Of a stretch of 64,000 nt of DNA, positions 48,356 through 60,103 are shown piece after piece. The notes beneath the pieces were generated by a model, which worked only from the letters and a program-made list of their open reading frames with translations, had not been told where the DNA came from and ran no database searches. Numbering within the stretch: the first letter of the stretch is position 1; each line of letters begins with the position of its first letter. A program made the position numbers and the translations under genes. The DNA is taken from the NCBI GenBank assembly GCA_034769895.1, contig CM068367.1, positions 690,050,268 to 690,114,267 of the forward strand, written 5' to 3'. The DNA comes from Magicicada septendecula. Its lineage: Eukaryota; Arthropoda; Insecta; Hemiptera; Cicadidae.

Positions 48356-49214
48356 TCGCATTATTTCTGGCCTCACTCATGTTTATTTTCTTACATTTGC
48401 ACGCTTTTTAAATGGAAAGCGTTCATCAATTGTAAAAGACTGAAGGCCTGTTGATGTTGGTGAAGATCGGTTAAGGGAAAGGAGTAGTTTACCTGCCACC
48501 TTTAATGTTTTAACAAGAGTAATTGTTTCTATGACGAACGATAACTGCCGCACATTCAAACAGAATCAAATAATGTTTTGCATGCATCACTGAATTGTAG
48601 AGGACTCAAGACCTATTGATTTTGGTGAAGATCAGTTAAGAGAAAGGGGTAGTTTACCTGCAACATTTATGTGATAACAAGGGTAATTGTTTCTATGATG
48701 AACGATAACTGCCGTAAATTCAAACATAAACAAATAAGTTTTTGCATACGTCATTAAATTGTAGAGAACTCAAGGACTGTTGATTTTGGTGAAGATCGGT
48801 TAAGGGAAAGGGGTCGTTTACCTGCAACATTTTATGTTGTAACAAGAGAAATATTTTCATGACAAACGATAACTTCCGTAAATTCAAACAGAATCAAATA
48901 ATTTTTTACATATATGCCTGAGTTTTAGAAGACTCAAGGCGTGTTGATTTTGGTGAAGATCGGTTACGGTGAAAGTGCAGTTTACCTGAAACATTTTTTG
49001 TTGTAACAATAGTAAAGTACTTAATTTTGATAAATAAAGTATCCTGATAAGAAGATCTTAATAATCCACTGTAGAAACGTAGATGAAATATCTATACATG
49101 TAGAGGCTAGTTGAACGGGGTGGGGGTAATTTTCTATAAATGAAAATTATAGTTGAAGGGGTAGGGGATAATTTTTATATGTGTACTACATTATTGGCAA
49201 CAAAGTAGTAGTTT

Positions 49215-49388
49215 GTTGTTAAAATTCCTTCCCGGGCTGTTTGGCCGTAGTCCAATGTTTTCTGCAAAACCAGACATTTCTGCAGTGCTGTCGACTGCCA
49301 TCATCAGTGAAAATTGAGTGCGATAACGTGTGGTGGTATATGTTAGTGACCACAGTACTGTGGTTAAGGCTGAAGCAATAAGTGGAAA
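49215..49388. mobile_element. ~174-bp insertion related to the 68-bp-repeat element
   Basis: The duplicated flank at 48128-48171 is continuous, while the copy here is interrupted. Left flank AAAGTAGTAGTTT and right flank AAAGAAGTAATTT look like a diverged 12-13-bp target duplication. The insert contains GGGCTGTTTGGCCGTAGTCC, matching GGACTGTTGGGCCGTGGTCC at 57237-57256, then CTGCAG and CATCATCAG blocks in the same order as there. It has no coding capacity. Confidence 0.7.
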
Positions 49389-49440
49389 GAAGTAATTTCT
49401 AAGGAAACATTTCATTTCGTAAATGATTTTAAATATAAAT

Positions 49441-51220
49441 CTTAGAACATGGAAGTCATGTATGGTTCTCCATACCGATATTTTTTTATTTTATCTGGTT
49501 GTATTGAAGTTTTAATCCTTTCTTCTCCGAGTCTAATAATGAACTCTATTTTTTTTATGTAATATTTTGGTTGTCAAGGCAAAAGGTATATAATTCCTAT
49601 TGGTTGAAAATGTTTTGCATTGTTAAACATGGCTACTGTTTTTGATACAAATTTAACAAATATCTTTAAATTAGTATAATCTTTTTACACTATTTTTAAT
49701 CCCAAAGATAATAACATCATTGTCTTGCATTCTTTACATAAATTAATTTGAAATGAAACATGAATGATTTCTGTCCAGTACTTAGAAAGTTACAATTTCA
49801 ACAATTTTGTTTTCTTTCATTAATTAATTCAAAACTAATTCTTTTGTATACATTTTGTTTCTCTAAAACTATATAATCAAACCTAACATGATAATATACA
49901 TGGTACCATTAATTTCTACTGTTTTAATATCTAATTTTCCAAAGTCCTTAATGTTACTATAGGCTTTTAAGGCCTAGTGTTTCTGACTTTCTTTATACAT
50001 TTATTATAATATATTCCTTTGTTTTTATTAACCTTACACACCTTACAATGCAAATACAACGAACTAAATCAACTAATACACAACATTTGATTAGTCATAA
50101 TCACTTTCAAACATAATATAACTTTTTAAACATTTTATACAAATACCATTGTTCAATACATAACATACACTCTTTATTTTACTAATAATTCATTAAGCAT
50201 TTTTTTACTTTTATATTGTTTTAAGTATTTCTCAGTATATCTTATCCCTTCTTTTATTAAGTATTAGTTACTCTTAAAATTATATTTTGTTTCTACTACT
50301 GACTTCCAGTTTGTATAACATTCATGGTTTCTATACACTCTTTATTCATAGCACTCACTGTTCATATTCCTTTTATTCCCTTTAAACTAATCACATATCT
50401 GAACTTACCATTAAACATTGTACATTTATAATAGTTTTATTCTTTTATATTCTATTAGCATTACTGTCATTGTCATTAACTAGTTTACCTCTATATCCCT
50501 AGAGTTTTACATGAAACGATTATTATTTTCTAATTCAGATTTTATATCTACAGCTTTGTATTTCCACTTTTGTTTATCATATACTTATTATGTGAAAAGA
50601 GGTTGGGGAATGATCATAATGTAAAATCTGTTTTTCACTCACACCACCAATCAATTGGGTATTGTCTTAGTCTGTCATTGTATAGTCCATATGTTGATAT
50701 TGATTCTATTTTCTAAATTCTATCCATCAATTCTTTCGTTGTTTATAATGGTAATTGTTTTATCGTTCCGTTACCTTATGTCACGTTACAATATATATAG
50801 ACACATTCTGTATATGTAATTTAAATTTATATTTCTGATCCCACTATCTCAAAAGTTGAAATCAGACATATAAACAAAATACCTAGCCATCCAAGTGTTG
50901 TTTTTGAATGGAGTGTATATAGTCATGGTGTGTACAGTTATAGACTTATAGATTATCTCGCTGTATGTACACACCATGTTTGCTGTATCTATACCTACAA
51001 GACATCAAAACCTACAGTTTAATGTAGGTTAATACCTAAAACCTTCAAGTATTTAGGTGTTACTACACAAGGAATCCTACTTGCTGGTTTCCATCACCTT
51101 GTGAGGGGAGAACGATTGTCTAGAAACCAGACTGTGTTTCCCCTGCACTGGGAAATGAACCAAAACAGTGTGGAGTCATGAATTACAACTAGTTTAGTTA
51201 CATAAAATAACATTTGGTAG
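49441..51220. other. Non-coding, AT-rich
   Basis: No gene was recognised. At about 51060-51185 the minus strand contains GGTTCATTTCCCAGTGCAGG, a B-box-like phrase, possibly part of a SINE. Confidence 0.4.
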
Positions 51221-51224
51221 AGAA

Positions 51225-51330
51225 TTAGCAGATCAGTGGGTATGGCACTTGTCTACTAACCTAAAAGCCGTGGGTCATTTCTCAGTTATAAAATGAAATC
51301 AAGGTATGCTGTTCAGACCCTATGTCAACT
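51225..51330 (+). mobile_element. Possible tRNA-derived SINE head
   Basis: GATCAGTGGGTATGGCACTT resembles a pol III A box plus D-arm, followed by an anticodon-arm-like CTACTAACCTAAAAG and a decayed B box GTGGGTCATTTCTC at tRNA-like spacing. It would not fold as a working tRNA. The downstream end of the element is not defined. Confidence 0.4.
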
Positions 51331-51816
51331 CAACCTACAGAAATGAGTACCTAAGGTAATGCTTAATGTAACTATAGGTGACTAAAGTGTAGTGTTGGCC
51401 TCATTGACTTTCCTGTAGGTATGTCATGTAGCTCAAATAGTCAGCCTACCTTGCTTCTCCTAAACAATTCCTGTAGTACAAAAAGAGTCTATTTTTATAA
51501 ATTACTTTTGTTTACACAGTAGTTTTATTGTTATGAAATTTGCATCATTAGTCATCTATTATACTGATATAGTCTATAAATAATTACATATAGGTCTATA
51601 TAAATAATTATGAAACAATGACTACTTATCAATTTAAAAATGTTTGTAACAAAAATACATCACACACATGTGTATGAAGAATAATGATATTGTTTTTATG
51701 AATCATAACCAAATTCATTATTGTTAAACGCAAGCATATTCACACAAGTACATAAACGTACACGTGAATAAAGACGTGTAATTGGTATGTATCAGGAACA
51801 TTGTATGAATAACAGA

Positions 51817-51871
<55 letters not shown>

Positions 51872-52338
51872 TTCATGTGTTTTCATATTGAAGTGTTATA
51901 TTGTGTACATCATGAAACTAACTATGAGACTTAACGTTTCCTAGAATTATTCTCCAGGAAACTGACAAATAGTAATTGTAAATAATACTACATTTTTGAA
52001 GCAGTGATACTACTCTTCAGTACTCTTAACACTGATGATTACACCCAATATGCATTAAATTATCATGCGTTAATTGCTTAGAACTATCAAATATTGCAGT
52101 GTTTATTAACATTACTGGATATAAAGGATATTAATATTTTCTAGAATCTAAATATAATTATTATTAGATAATAATACAATAAAAACCTAGTCAGTGATAG
52201 TGGCAAAGAGAAATTGGACACACAATATTAATTTAAATAGTCATAAAATAGAAAAGTGAAGAAAAGTTTTAAACATTTTGACTTGGTAATTGAACAAGCA
52301 AAGTGAGCTCTCAGTTTTAACTAGACCATTTGGCATTT
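51331..52338. other. Non-coding with (GT)n
   Basis: The only clear feature is a GT dinucleotide tract at 51822-51868. Confidence 0.6.
51822..51868. repeat. (GT)n microsatellite
   Basis: About 47 bp of uninterrupted GT dinucleotides. Confidence 0.97.
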
Positions 52339-52840
52339 GTCTGTCTGTCTATCTATTTAGGATATGTCTCTGATAACTTTTGAATGCATGAACTGATTTT
52401 CATAGAATTTGGAACACATGTCCATACTTTACCCTACATAACCATATTGTGTTTTAGACTGATCTCCTAAAAAAAAAGTGGAAGATAAAAGTATGAGGAG
52501 ATCCAAATTTTGAAAAAATCACAAAAGTCCCTGTGGGGTATCAAATCAAAGAAATTTCATCCAGAATATAACTTTAGCATTGATTTTTGAAAATCTCAAA
52601 ATTTTTGGACGTCAGAGGCCAAAAAGTGGGTGAAAAGTATGATAAAATTCCAAAAACTCATGTGGAATATCAAATTAAAGAGAATTTTAACGAGAATATG
52701 AATATAGTGTACAGTTTTAGAAATTTCAAAATTTTCGTTTTTAGGTTAGGGTCCAATGATGGGATCAAAATTTTTTTTAAATTTGTAAAAAACTAGTCGG
52801 GTGTCAGACTAAAAGGAATGTTAACACAAATCCAGTGTTT
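52339..52840 (+). repeat. Dispersed repeat, copy B
   Basis: It has the same order of blocks as 10981-11475: a CTGTCTATCTATTTAGG start, ATAACTTTTGAATGCAT, an AAAAAGTGGG block, ATATCAAATTAAAGAGAATT and GGGTGTCAGACTAAA near the end. Copies differ by many substitutions and indels, so the family is old. Confidence 0.75.
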
Positions 52841-53048
52841 GAAAGTTTTAGCATTTATCATATAAATGCTCTACAATTGTTACTTTACTAACAAAAAGTT
52901 GTAGGGTAAATGGGATTTTCATAATTTTTCTGATAATTATTTAATATCAAAATGTATCCAATAATAAATGTACTTTGTTCAAAATAGTGAGCACTTGGAC
53001 AAAACATTAGGAAGACAGAGAAAAACTGATTGATACACTGGAAAAATT

Positions 53049-54227
53049 ATTGTATTTCTTGTTATGTAAGATGCTCGTTTGTATAAGATGCACCAGAGAT
53101 ATATCAATCATTTCTGTACCAAAATCTCAGATTTTAGTCATCTAAAACAAAGTCACATTATTGTCATAATGAAGTAGATTTTAGTCATATAAAATAAAGT
53201 CTCATTATCATCATACAGGAGCAGTAACTTTCATTTCTGTTAGTACTCATAATTTAGGATATATTATTTTGGTAGATGTTTACATTTTCTGTATATTATA
53301 AACATTTAGTAAGAATATGTAAGTGAATAAAATCGTTTAGATACATTTCTTAATAAAATAATAAGCTTACAATATACAGTAACATACAAATTAGAGTTAG
53401 GCCTATATTTAGCAAGTAATTATACAAAATCAGGAAATCTTAATCTGGATTAATTTAATGTTAACTTTCTTATGGTCTAGTTTTCTTCTTAACGTTCTAT
53501 ACTTTCAGGAATAATATCTGACATAGTTCTTTCATCACAGTCTTCATAAATTATATGATCTTCACTGGATCAATATTTATTATAACCTAAGGCCTGAATA
53601 GTGATTTTACTTCTGAAACAGCTGGTCATTTTATTGCTCCTTAAATAGTTAATGGTACGGTGTTGGTCATCATCCACCTATACCACTCCTTTCACCTTTG
53701 AGTGGCTTGTTGACGGATATGTCTAGCAGTTTTAATTGCAGCGTCAGTTCACCTACAGCCACATCCCGTTTTGTCATTCTGTAATGTTTCAAGACAGTTT
53801 TTTTTACAGTGAGGTTTCCATTGATCACAAACAAGGACCACTTTCTTCATAAATAGAGCTCCTTAAATTTCAGCCAAACATTGTTAGTCCGCACACATAC
53901 ACCTGGTTCATATATTCATCCTTACGTTACAACTGTGATGAAGACTTCCTTACTGTGGCAACATAAACACCGAATTCATTAACAAAGGAATGATGGATAT
54001 TTATAAATATTCTGTCTTTACTATTCTGTACTGCATTTCAGTTAAAATAGCAATTCTATAACAATATTGCTCTTTCATTCATTATGTTAGATCTATGACA
54101 GTAGACAAGACAACTTCATGGTTCAAGATGCATTTGGTGTATAAGACACATTGAGGTTTTGAATTTGATTTTGATTTTGAGATTTTCAGTGTAGAAAAAT
54201 ATGTCTTATACAATGAGAAATATGGTA
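53049..54227 (-). mobile_element. Decayed pogo-like transposon
   Basis: The left end reads GTATTTCTTGTTATGTAAGA and the reverse complement of the right end reads CATATTTCTCATTGTATAAG. Both are followed further in by a second TATAAGA block, an arrangement known for pogo-type elements with GTATAAGACGC ends. On the minus strand at 53695-53752, LTLQLKLLDISVNKPLKG matches the transposase motif around QPLDVSVNKPFK. Nearby FMKKVVLVCDQWKPH may be the preceding catalytic aspartate region. Stops are frequent and the copy is dead. It is about 1.2 kb, shorter than an intact element. Confidence 0.65.
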
Positions 54228-54369
54228 TGTCTTTAGGAAAGCAGAAGATAGTAAAAGGTTATTAAAACTAAATAATTTAAGAAAGTATAGATTATCAATT
54301 ATGTGTTGAATTGGATCGTGAGTGCTCTATGAAAGATTAAATTAAGGATTCATGTAGGGCAGATGAGAC

Positions 54370-54625
54370 ATTTAAGGAAAACAGGTGAATGGAAAGAATA
54401 AGAAGTGAGGTAATAAGAAATCAGTTTGGCATAAAAACCTGTCATAGAAAAAATTGTAATTTGGATTAGGCCAGATTAATGAGGACAGAATCACTAGGAG
54501 AGTACATGAAACTAGATTACAGGGCAGAAGCAGAAGCCCAGGAGGTTTGCAGTATAGGGAATAAAGGATAAAGCAGAAAAGAGGGATATCAGTGGGAAGG
54601 TATAAGTGATGATTCAAAGCAGAAG
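54370..54625 (+). pseudogene. LINE ORF2 C-terminal relic
   Basis: Frames include MERIRSEVIRNQFGIK and, after a shift, INEDRITRRVHETRLQGRSR followed by SPGG. This is the wording of the C-terminal tail of several non-LTR retrotransposon polyproteins, where an RM..DR....V.E....G.R.RGRP pattern follows the RT. Stops and frameshifts are present and no RT core is attached. Confidence 0.5.
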
Positions 54626-56410
54626 GGTTTGGAGTGAAAAATGAAAATTAAGAATTTTAAGGACTTGAGTATAATTTATGAGTTGTATAAATAATACAAT
54701 TTATCTAGTGATTTGGAGTTTGGAGGTTCAGTTATTGTTGGCATATGTACAGTCTTAAGGTAATTTAATATTTGGTATTTTTTTGATACTGTATTATTTT
54801 ATATGTGATGTGTTATTAATACAGTAATGGTATGATAAGGTATATGTTAACATTTTTTAAATATGGAGTACAATATGCTTGACACTTGGATTAAATAAAA
54901 TAAAATAACATTTTAGGGGTCATCTCTGAAGTTTAAGTAAAGATTGTAAGTAAATCATGTATTCCTTTCCCTTTTTAAAAAATGTCTTGTATATCTTCAC
55001 AAGATCAGCTTAGGACAATTAAATGTTTACATTAGTAAATGTTCATACTTGTCCATTGTGTTACAAACAGTTTGTTTAGATAAAATTGTTTGGTCAATAT
55101 TATTTACCTTTGGAATCAAAATAATAAAATGTGAAATGCCTTTTAAATGGTATCAATGGTTACCAATTACTATTATGTAAAATCAATACTGGTAATATAG
55201 ACATACTGCAAGTAAATACATTGTTTCAATAAGTAAGTAGCAGAAAGTTCATTATTTTATTTAAAAATTTAAATAGCCTAGGACAAAACCATTATATAGT
55301 GCCCCAACTTATAAAATTTCTTGCCTTCAGTATTATGACTTTCCTAGTTTTTGATTTTAATTTCACATATACAATGTGTGCCAGTGTATGAATTACATGT
55401 GTGAAGTACATATTTTATACCAATGTAGTGACAAAATTATCAGATATGTGTAAGTTGAAACTTAATTACTTTAAACTGTAATTGATAATAATAAAAAACA
55501 TTTTCATTAACATTTTTGAAAATTTAACTGTAATTATAAAAGAATATGTTTTACATTATTGCATTAGCCCTGAATTGTAAATAATTTTTTTAATGTTCTA
55601 TGACTGTATTACTTTTATTGTTTTCTGCCCTTTTGTTATTGTTGTTTCTCAGAATTTGTATGTAAATTCAAGTTCCTCAGACTTTATGCAAATGGTATAA
55701 AGAATCAAGGTTAAACAAGCTGAGAAGAACCTGGTGGAGTTTTCTGCAAAAATTGTGGAAAGTAATTGCTCTTTGAAATTGTTGTTCTTGGTTTTTAGAA
55801 CCATTACTAAATATTACTGACAGAAAAAAACTGTTCAACAATGAGTCATTTAGTCAGTGACTCATGAGTGCTTTTAGTAACCATTATTATTTGGTGTAGC
55901 AACCTTCAATTACTATTTATTGAAAAAAACTGATTGTCATATTACTCACAAATTGCTTCCTATGTCACCACACAAGTAAACTAGACTATTAGTACAGTCA
56001 TGAACTGTGTCACCTTATATTTATGGTGATAAATATCTAAGCTGTAGGTTAACGTCTGTGGTGCATTAAAAGAGGCACCAAACACATTATAGCATTCTAA
56101 AGTTTTACTTTTTAGATTATTTAAATATTTTTTTACTTTACTGTACACATTTGTTTTTACTTCTGCTTAAAAAAATATTGTATTCACATTTTACGGCTTA
56201 TGACAATCTTGTCCAACCATACATAGACATTACTATTCGTTTATTCTTTTGTAAAATACGTATTCTTTTATAATGAATTTCACATTCATTAACATTTATA
56301 ATGAAGTAAATGTTTAAATAATTTTAAATAATTGATTTAAACTAGGAAATTAGTACAAACTCTTCGTCTTTTACAGACACTGATAGTGTCAATTTATAAG
56401 TTACTTTTTT
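54626..56410. other. Non-coding, AT-rich
   Basis: Nothing was recognised in either strand. Confidence 0.5.
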
Positions 56411-56601
56411 AAATACAACTATTTCATTAACGACTCGGAACAAAGTTTTTTATGATTAAAAACATAAAGTTTTACCTTACAACCTGAACTGGTTTTCACT
56501 TTTAAAAAGCTTCTTCAGAGGTTCAGGTTGTAGGGTAAAACTTTATGTTTTTACTCATAAAAAACTTTGTGTTCCGAGTCGTTAATGAAATAGTTGTATT
56601 T
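56411..56601. mobile_element. Foldback/MITE-like long inverted repeat
   Basis: The left arm (about 56411-56489, starting AAATACAACTATTTCATTAA) and the right arm (about 56521-56601, ending GTTGTATTT) are ~80-bp inverted repeats with only a few mismatches around a ~30-bp centre. It has no coding capacity and the class is unknown. Confidence 0.85.
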
Positions 56602-57218
56602 AGTTAAGTAACGGACACGCCATGGACAACGAAATCCAAGAATTTACTTTTTTAACTTCCTTACTCAGAACATATCTGCAATATTTACACAAAATTGAAT
56701 TGAATTAAATCAGACTACTCATTTTGTCACAGAAATAAATAAAAGATTTTCATAAATGAATACTACAGGCCCTCAAAAACAAACACTTTCAAACACGCAC
56801 TTGGAGTGCGCAAATTTCGTTGAAGTTGCCATACACATCAGTTCACTAGTAGAGGTTATGGAACGCTTATGCGGGTTTGATCCACGATTTACGAAACGAA
56901 GAATACGTTTTTAGATTTTATAAATTGATCAGTGTTCAAAATCCTAAAAAAAAAACACTAAATTAAAATGCTGAAAAATTATTAAATACGGTTCGAGAAA
57001 CCATGTACAACGGTAGGAGATGTGTAAGTTATTAGATTTGAATGGTACGCAAAAAAACTATTTAATATAGAAACTTATTAAACACGTTTAGAAGACGCTG
57101 GGGAAAAAATTATTTCTGTATAAATATCGTAATCTGGGCTGGAAGGTTTCCTCTTTCCTACTCGCTTAGAGAATGTAACCTCAAAAATTAGGATACAAAT
57201 TTGAACTATCCCTAAATC
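56602..57218. other. Non-coding
   Basis: No feature could be supported. Confidence 0.5.
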
Positions 57219-57970
57219 TCAGTAAAATTATTTTCTGGACTGTTGGGCCGTGGTCCTCTTCTTGTAGAGCCAAACGTTTCGACTGCAGCTGCAGCAGTCA
57301 TCTTCAGTTGTCTTCTGTTCTGCTCCTCTGGCGACTACATAACGATGCGACTGCAACTGCGGCAGTCATCTTCAGTTGTCTTCTGTTCTGCTCCACTGGC
57401 GACTAAAAAACGATGCGACGCAGCTGCGGCAGTCATCTTCAGTTATCTTCTGTTCTGCTCCACTGGCGACTAAATAACGATGCGACTGCAGCTGCGGCAG
57501 TCATCTTCAGTTGTCTTCTGTTCCGCTCCTCTGGCGACTAAATAACGATGCGACTGCAGCTGCGGCAGTCATCTTCAGTTGTCTTCTGTTCTGCTCCACT
57601 GGCGACTAAATAACGATGCGACTGCAGCTGCGGCAGTCATCTTCAGTTGTCTTCTGTTCCGCTCCTCTGGCGACTAAATAACGATGCGACTGCAGCTGCG
57701 GCAGTCATCTTCAGTTGTCTTCTGTTCTGCTCCACTGGCGACTAAATAACGATGCGACTGCAGCTGCGGCAGTCATCTTCAATTGTCTTCTGTTCTGCTC
57801 CACTGGCGACTAAATAACGATGCGACTGCAGCTGCGGCAGTCATCTTCAGTTGTCTTCTGTTCTGCTCCTCTGGCGACTAAATAACGATGCGACTGCAGC
57901 TGCAGTCGAAACGTTTGGCTCTGTAAGGAGAGTACAACGGCCGCATCAGCCCAGAAAATAATTTTACTGA
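57219..57970. mobile_element. Terminal-inverted-repeat element filled with 68-bp tandem repeats
   Basis: Outer ends are inverted TCAGTAAAATTATTTTCTGG (20 of 20), followed by a less conserved GGCCG-containing stretch and a second inverted block AGAGCCAAACGTTTCGACTG. Between them are nine units of 68 bp (one is 67) marked by CAGTCATCTTCAG at 57295, 57363, 57430, 57498, 57566, 57634, 57702, 57770 and 57838. Units carry a GACTGC...GCAGTC hairpin. Some alternate CCGCTCCT and CTGCTCCA variants in pairs. There is no transposase, and the open frame across the units is not gene-like. Confidence 0.88.
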
Positions 57971-59140
57971 AGGTAACACCGGCCTGAAAGCTGTAATGTT
58001 ATGATGATGTGTCCGTAAACTGCCAGAAAAACTAACAACGTTTACACGAAACGATTTCGTACTAACAGGGTGTACAGCGAATATTATTTATTCGCACTTA
58101 CGTAGGTAATTAACATAATTATTTAAATCGACTGATGTGACTGCAACTTTTTACATTTTTGACATTTAATTTTTTTCTATGTTCTTCTAAGACGGACGGT
58201 TAACCCGCCCAAACCCCTCACTGTGACACTGGTTTATACTAATTAATTTTCTCTTGATAAAAGTCTTATGGGTGTCCTGTATACAGAAGAGAAATAATTA
58301 CACCAGCTCATGTAATTGAAGTTGTACTAGTGACGTTTTTTTACGAATTTAACAATATGTAAAACATATTAGCTTCAAAATAACTTACAGATTTCATAAA
58401 ATGAGGAATGTAGATTTTCTTATGGTTGTTTTACAACAAAATATAAAATTTTAATTAACCCATTTGCATTTAAATACGGGACCACATATGGATTTCAAAA
58501 AAATACGTAAATTGTATCGTATTGAAAATTAAGATCTGTGTGACTTGTAATGTTGACACACACGTATGTGGAAGATCTTTACCGCCGATTAGATGTTAAT
58601 TTACTTGGAATTAGATTTTCATCGCGGTTGACTCACAGGAAATTCCCAGTAATTTATACCCCCAGCTTGTGACTCCTGGGGAAATCCTTCACTCCTGACT
58701 ATATCCATAAATAGCTCAGTCACACATGCGAACAGTTAATACGTGTAGAACCTTGAGCCCCTGACATTCGTGTTGCCTACAATCGGAATATACGTAAATT
58801 TATAACATTGTAGCTGACACACTTCTTAGATCCCTTGAGTATAATTTTAGAAACTAACGCATATACAGGCCTACCAATTATTTCTCATTATCATTACATC
58901 CGTGTAATCAATTCATTTCTTAGATCGATATACCTTAGCAGGCTGTTTATTATTATTAACTTAGAAAGTACCTGAAATTTCTTTTTATATTATCTTTTCA
59001 AACTCGTATAAGACTTTGGGTAGCGTAACGTTACGTTAGCTCTCCGTCTGATATAAAGGAGTGTTTGGTCCGACTCCATCTACAGGTAAGATAGATATAA
59101 AAAATCCACAAAGACGGAGTGAATAAAGACTTGTTAGTTA
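57971..59140. other. Non-coding
   Basis: No feature could be supported. A strong splice-donor-like CTACAG/GTAAGA occurs at about 59081-59092, but the preceding sequence is not recognisably coding. Confidence 0.4.
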
Positions 59141-59260
59141 CAAGCGCAAAGACAACATCGAACACGGAGTTGAGCAACAATTATTTACAGAAGACACTGG
59201 TCATCAGAGGAGCACATTAGTTTAGTCAGCCGACGCATTCTGTAATCAAGAACTTTAGTT
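59136..59260 (+). pseudogene. Possible degenerate copy of the kinase exon
   Basis: TTATTTACAGAAGACACTG (59181-59199) matches TTACTTACAGAGGACACTG inside the kinase exon (60142-60160) at 17 of 19 bases. The next ~45 bp continue to align with gaps (AGAGG.GCAC..TTAGTTTAGTCA against AGAGAGGCGCAC.TTGTTGAGTCA). It sits about 1 kb upstream in the same orientation. A TAG lies in the reading frame. It is probably a relic of a local duplication; the left part of the match is weak. Confidence 0.4.
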
Positions 59261-60103
59261 TACTTGTTAGTAAGGATGGAAGTGAAGAGATGGTAAAGAG
59301 AGTTTATACAGACCGAAAGATAATTATCATTTTTCGACTTACCATCCCGGTCCAACTCTACTAGAAGAAGGGAAAGTGGAAATGTTTAACTAGCCGATCC
59401 CATTGTAGTTTTTCGGGTATGCAGTGGAAAAATTCCTCTCACCCGCCAGAAAACGTTACTGAGTGAGAGGTTGAGGTTTCCCTGACTTATGGAAGCAATG
59501 GTATTTTGACTTTCATGTGGGAACTCTCGGACTTTGTCCAGAGGGGACTTCGATAGCGTGGCGCTGCCGGTTCACAGTGTTCAACAAGCTCATACGTACC
59601 CTGCAGTCGGGCTCCAAGCTTAGTCCCTCCCTTTCACGATGTTATAGCAAAAGCTGTTTTCACACACGCATATTGTCACCCCTGAAGCAATTAAAATCAT
59701 TGTGTACAGGGTAGTATTTCGAGATATGACCCACAGTATTTCCTGAGTTTACGCTCTGGGCTACTAATTCCAATATTTGTAACATAGTGTTTGACGAAAT
59801 ATGTAAGACTAATAATAAGATATGATAAGTATGATATAATAAGTAATAATAAGTACTAATAAGTATGATTGTGTCTGTGGAAGTCTAAAAGTGTACTGAT
59901 TAGACCAGTAGGTAGTAACATCGCTTATTGAATTACTAGCCATCTCACCTGGGAGTACAGAAATCTAGGCAACTTCACTCTGTGTGCGAATACTGTCTTT
60001 TTAACGAGCTGTTTAATAAACAGAGGGACAAGCAGGGAATTACCGTGTTCAGAAAACTAACGCGTCAGTTATTAAACCCACTAATTTATTTTGTGTATTA
60101 CAG

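Larger units (their letters stand above)
47791..49440 (+). repeat. Composite of ~164-bp tandem units plus duplicated flank
   Basis: Units contain GGTGAAGATCGGTTAAG-like wording at 47885, 48462, 48627, 48791 and 48955; the last four are spaced 164-165 bp. The flank after the first unit (about 47945-48175) is repeated after the last unit (about 49010-49215 and on from 49389), so a unit-plus-flank block was duplicated. The first flank copy is followed by (AC)n at 48315-48353. Open frames here are not coding. Confidence 0.85.

Noticed and set aside
57243-57473. 76-codon open frame with repeated AAAAVIFS wording
   Set aside because: Shadow of the 68-bp tandem units; the unit length is not a multiple of three, so it is not maintained as coding.
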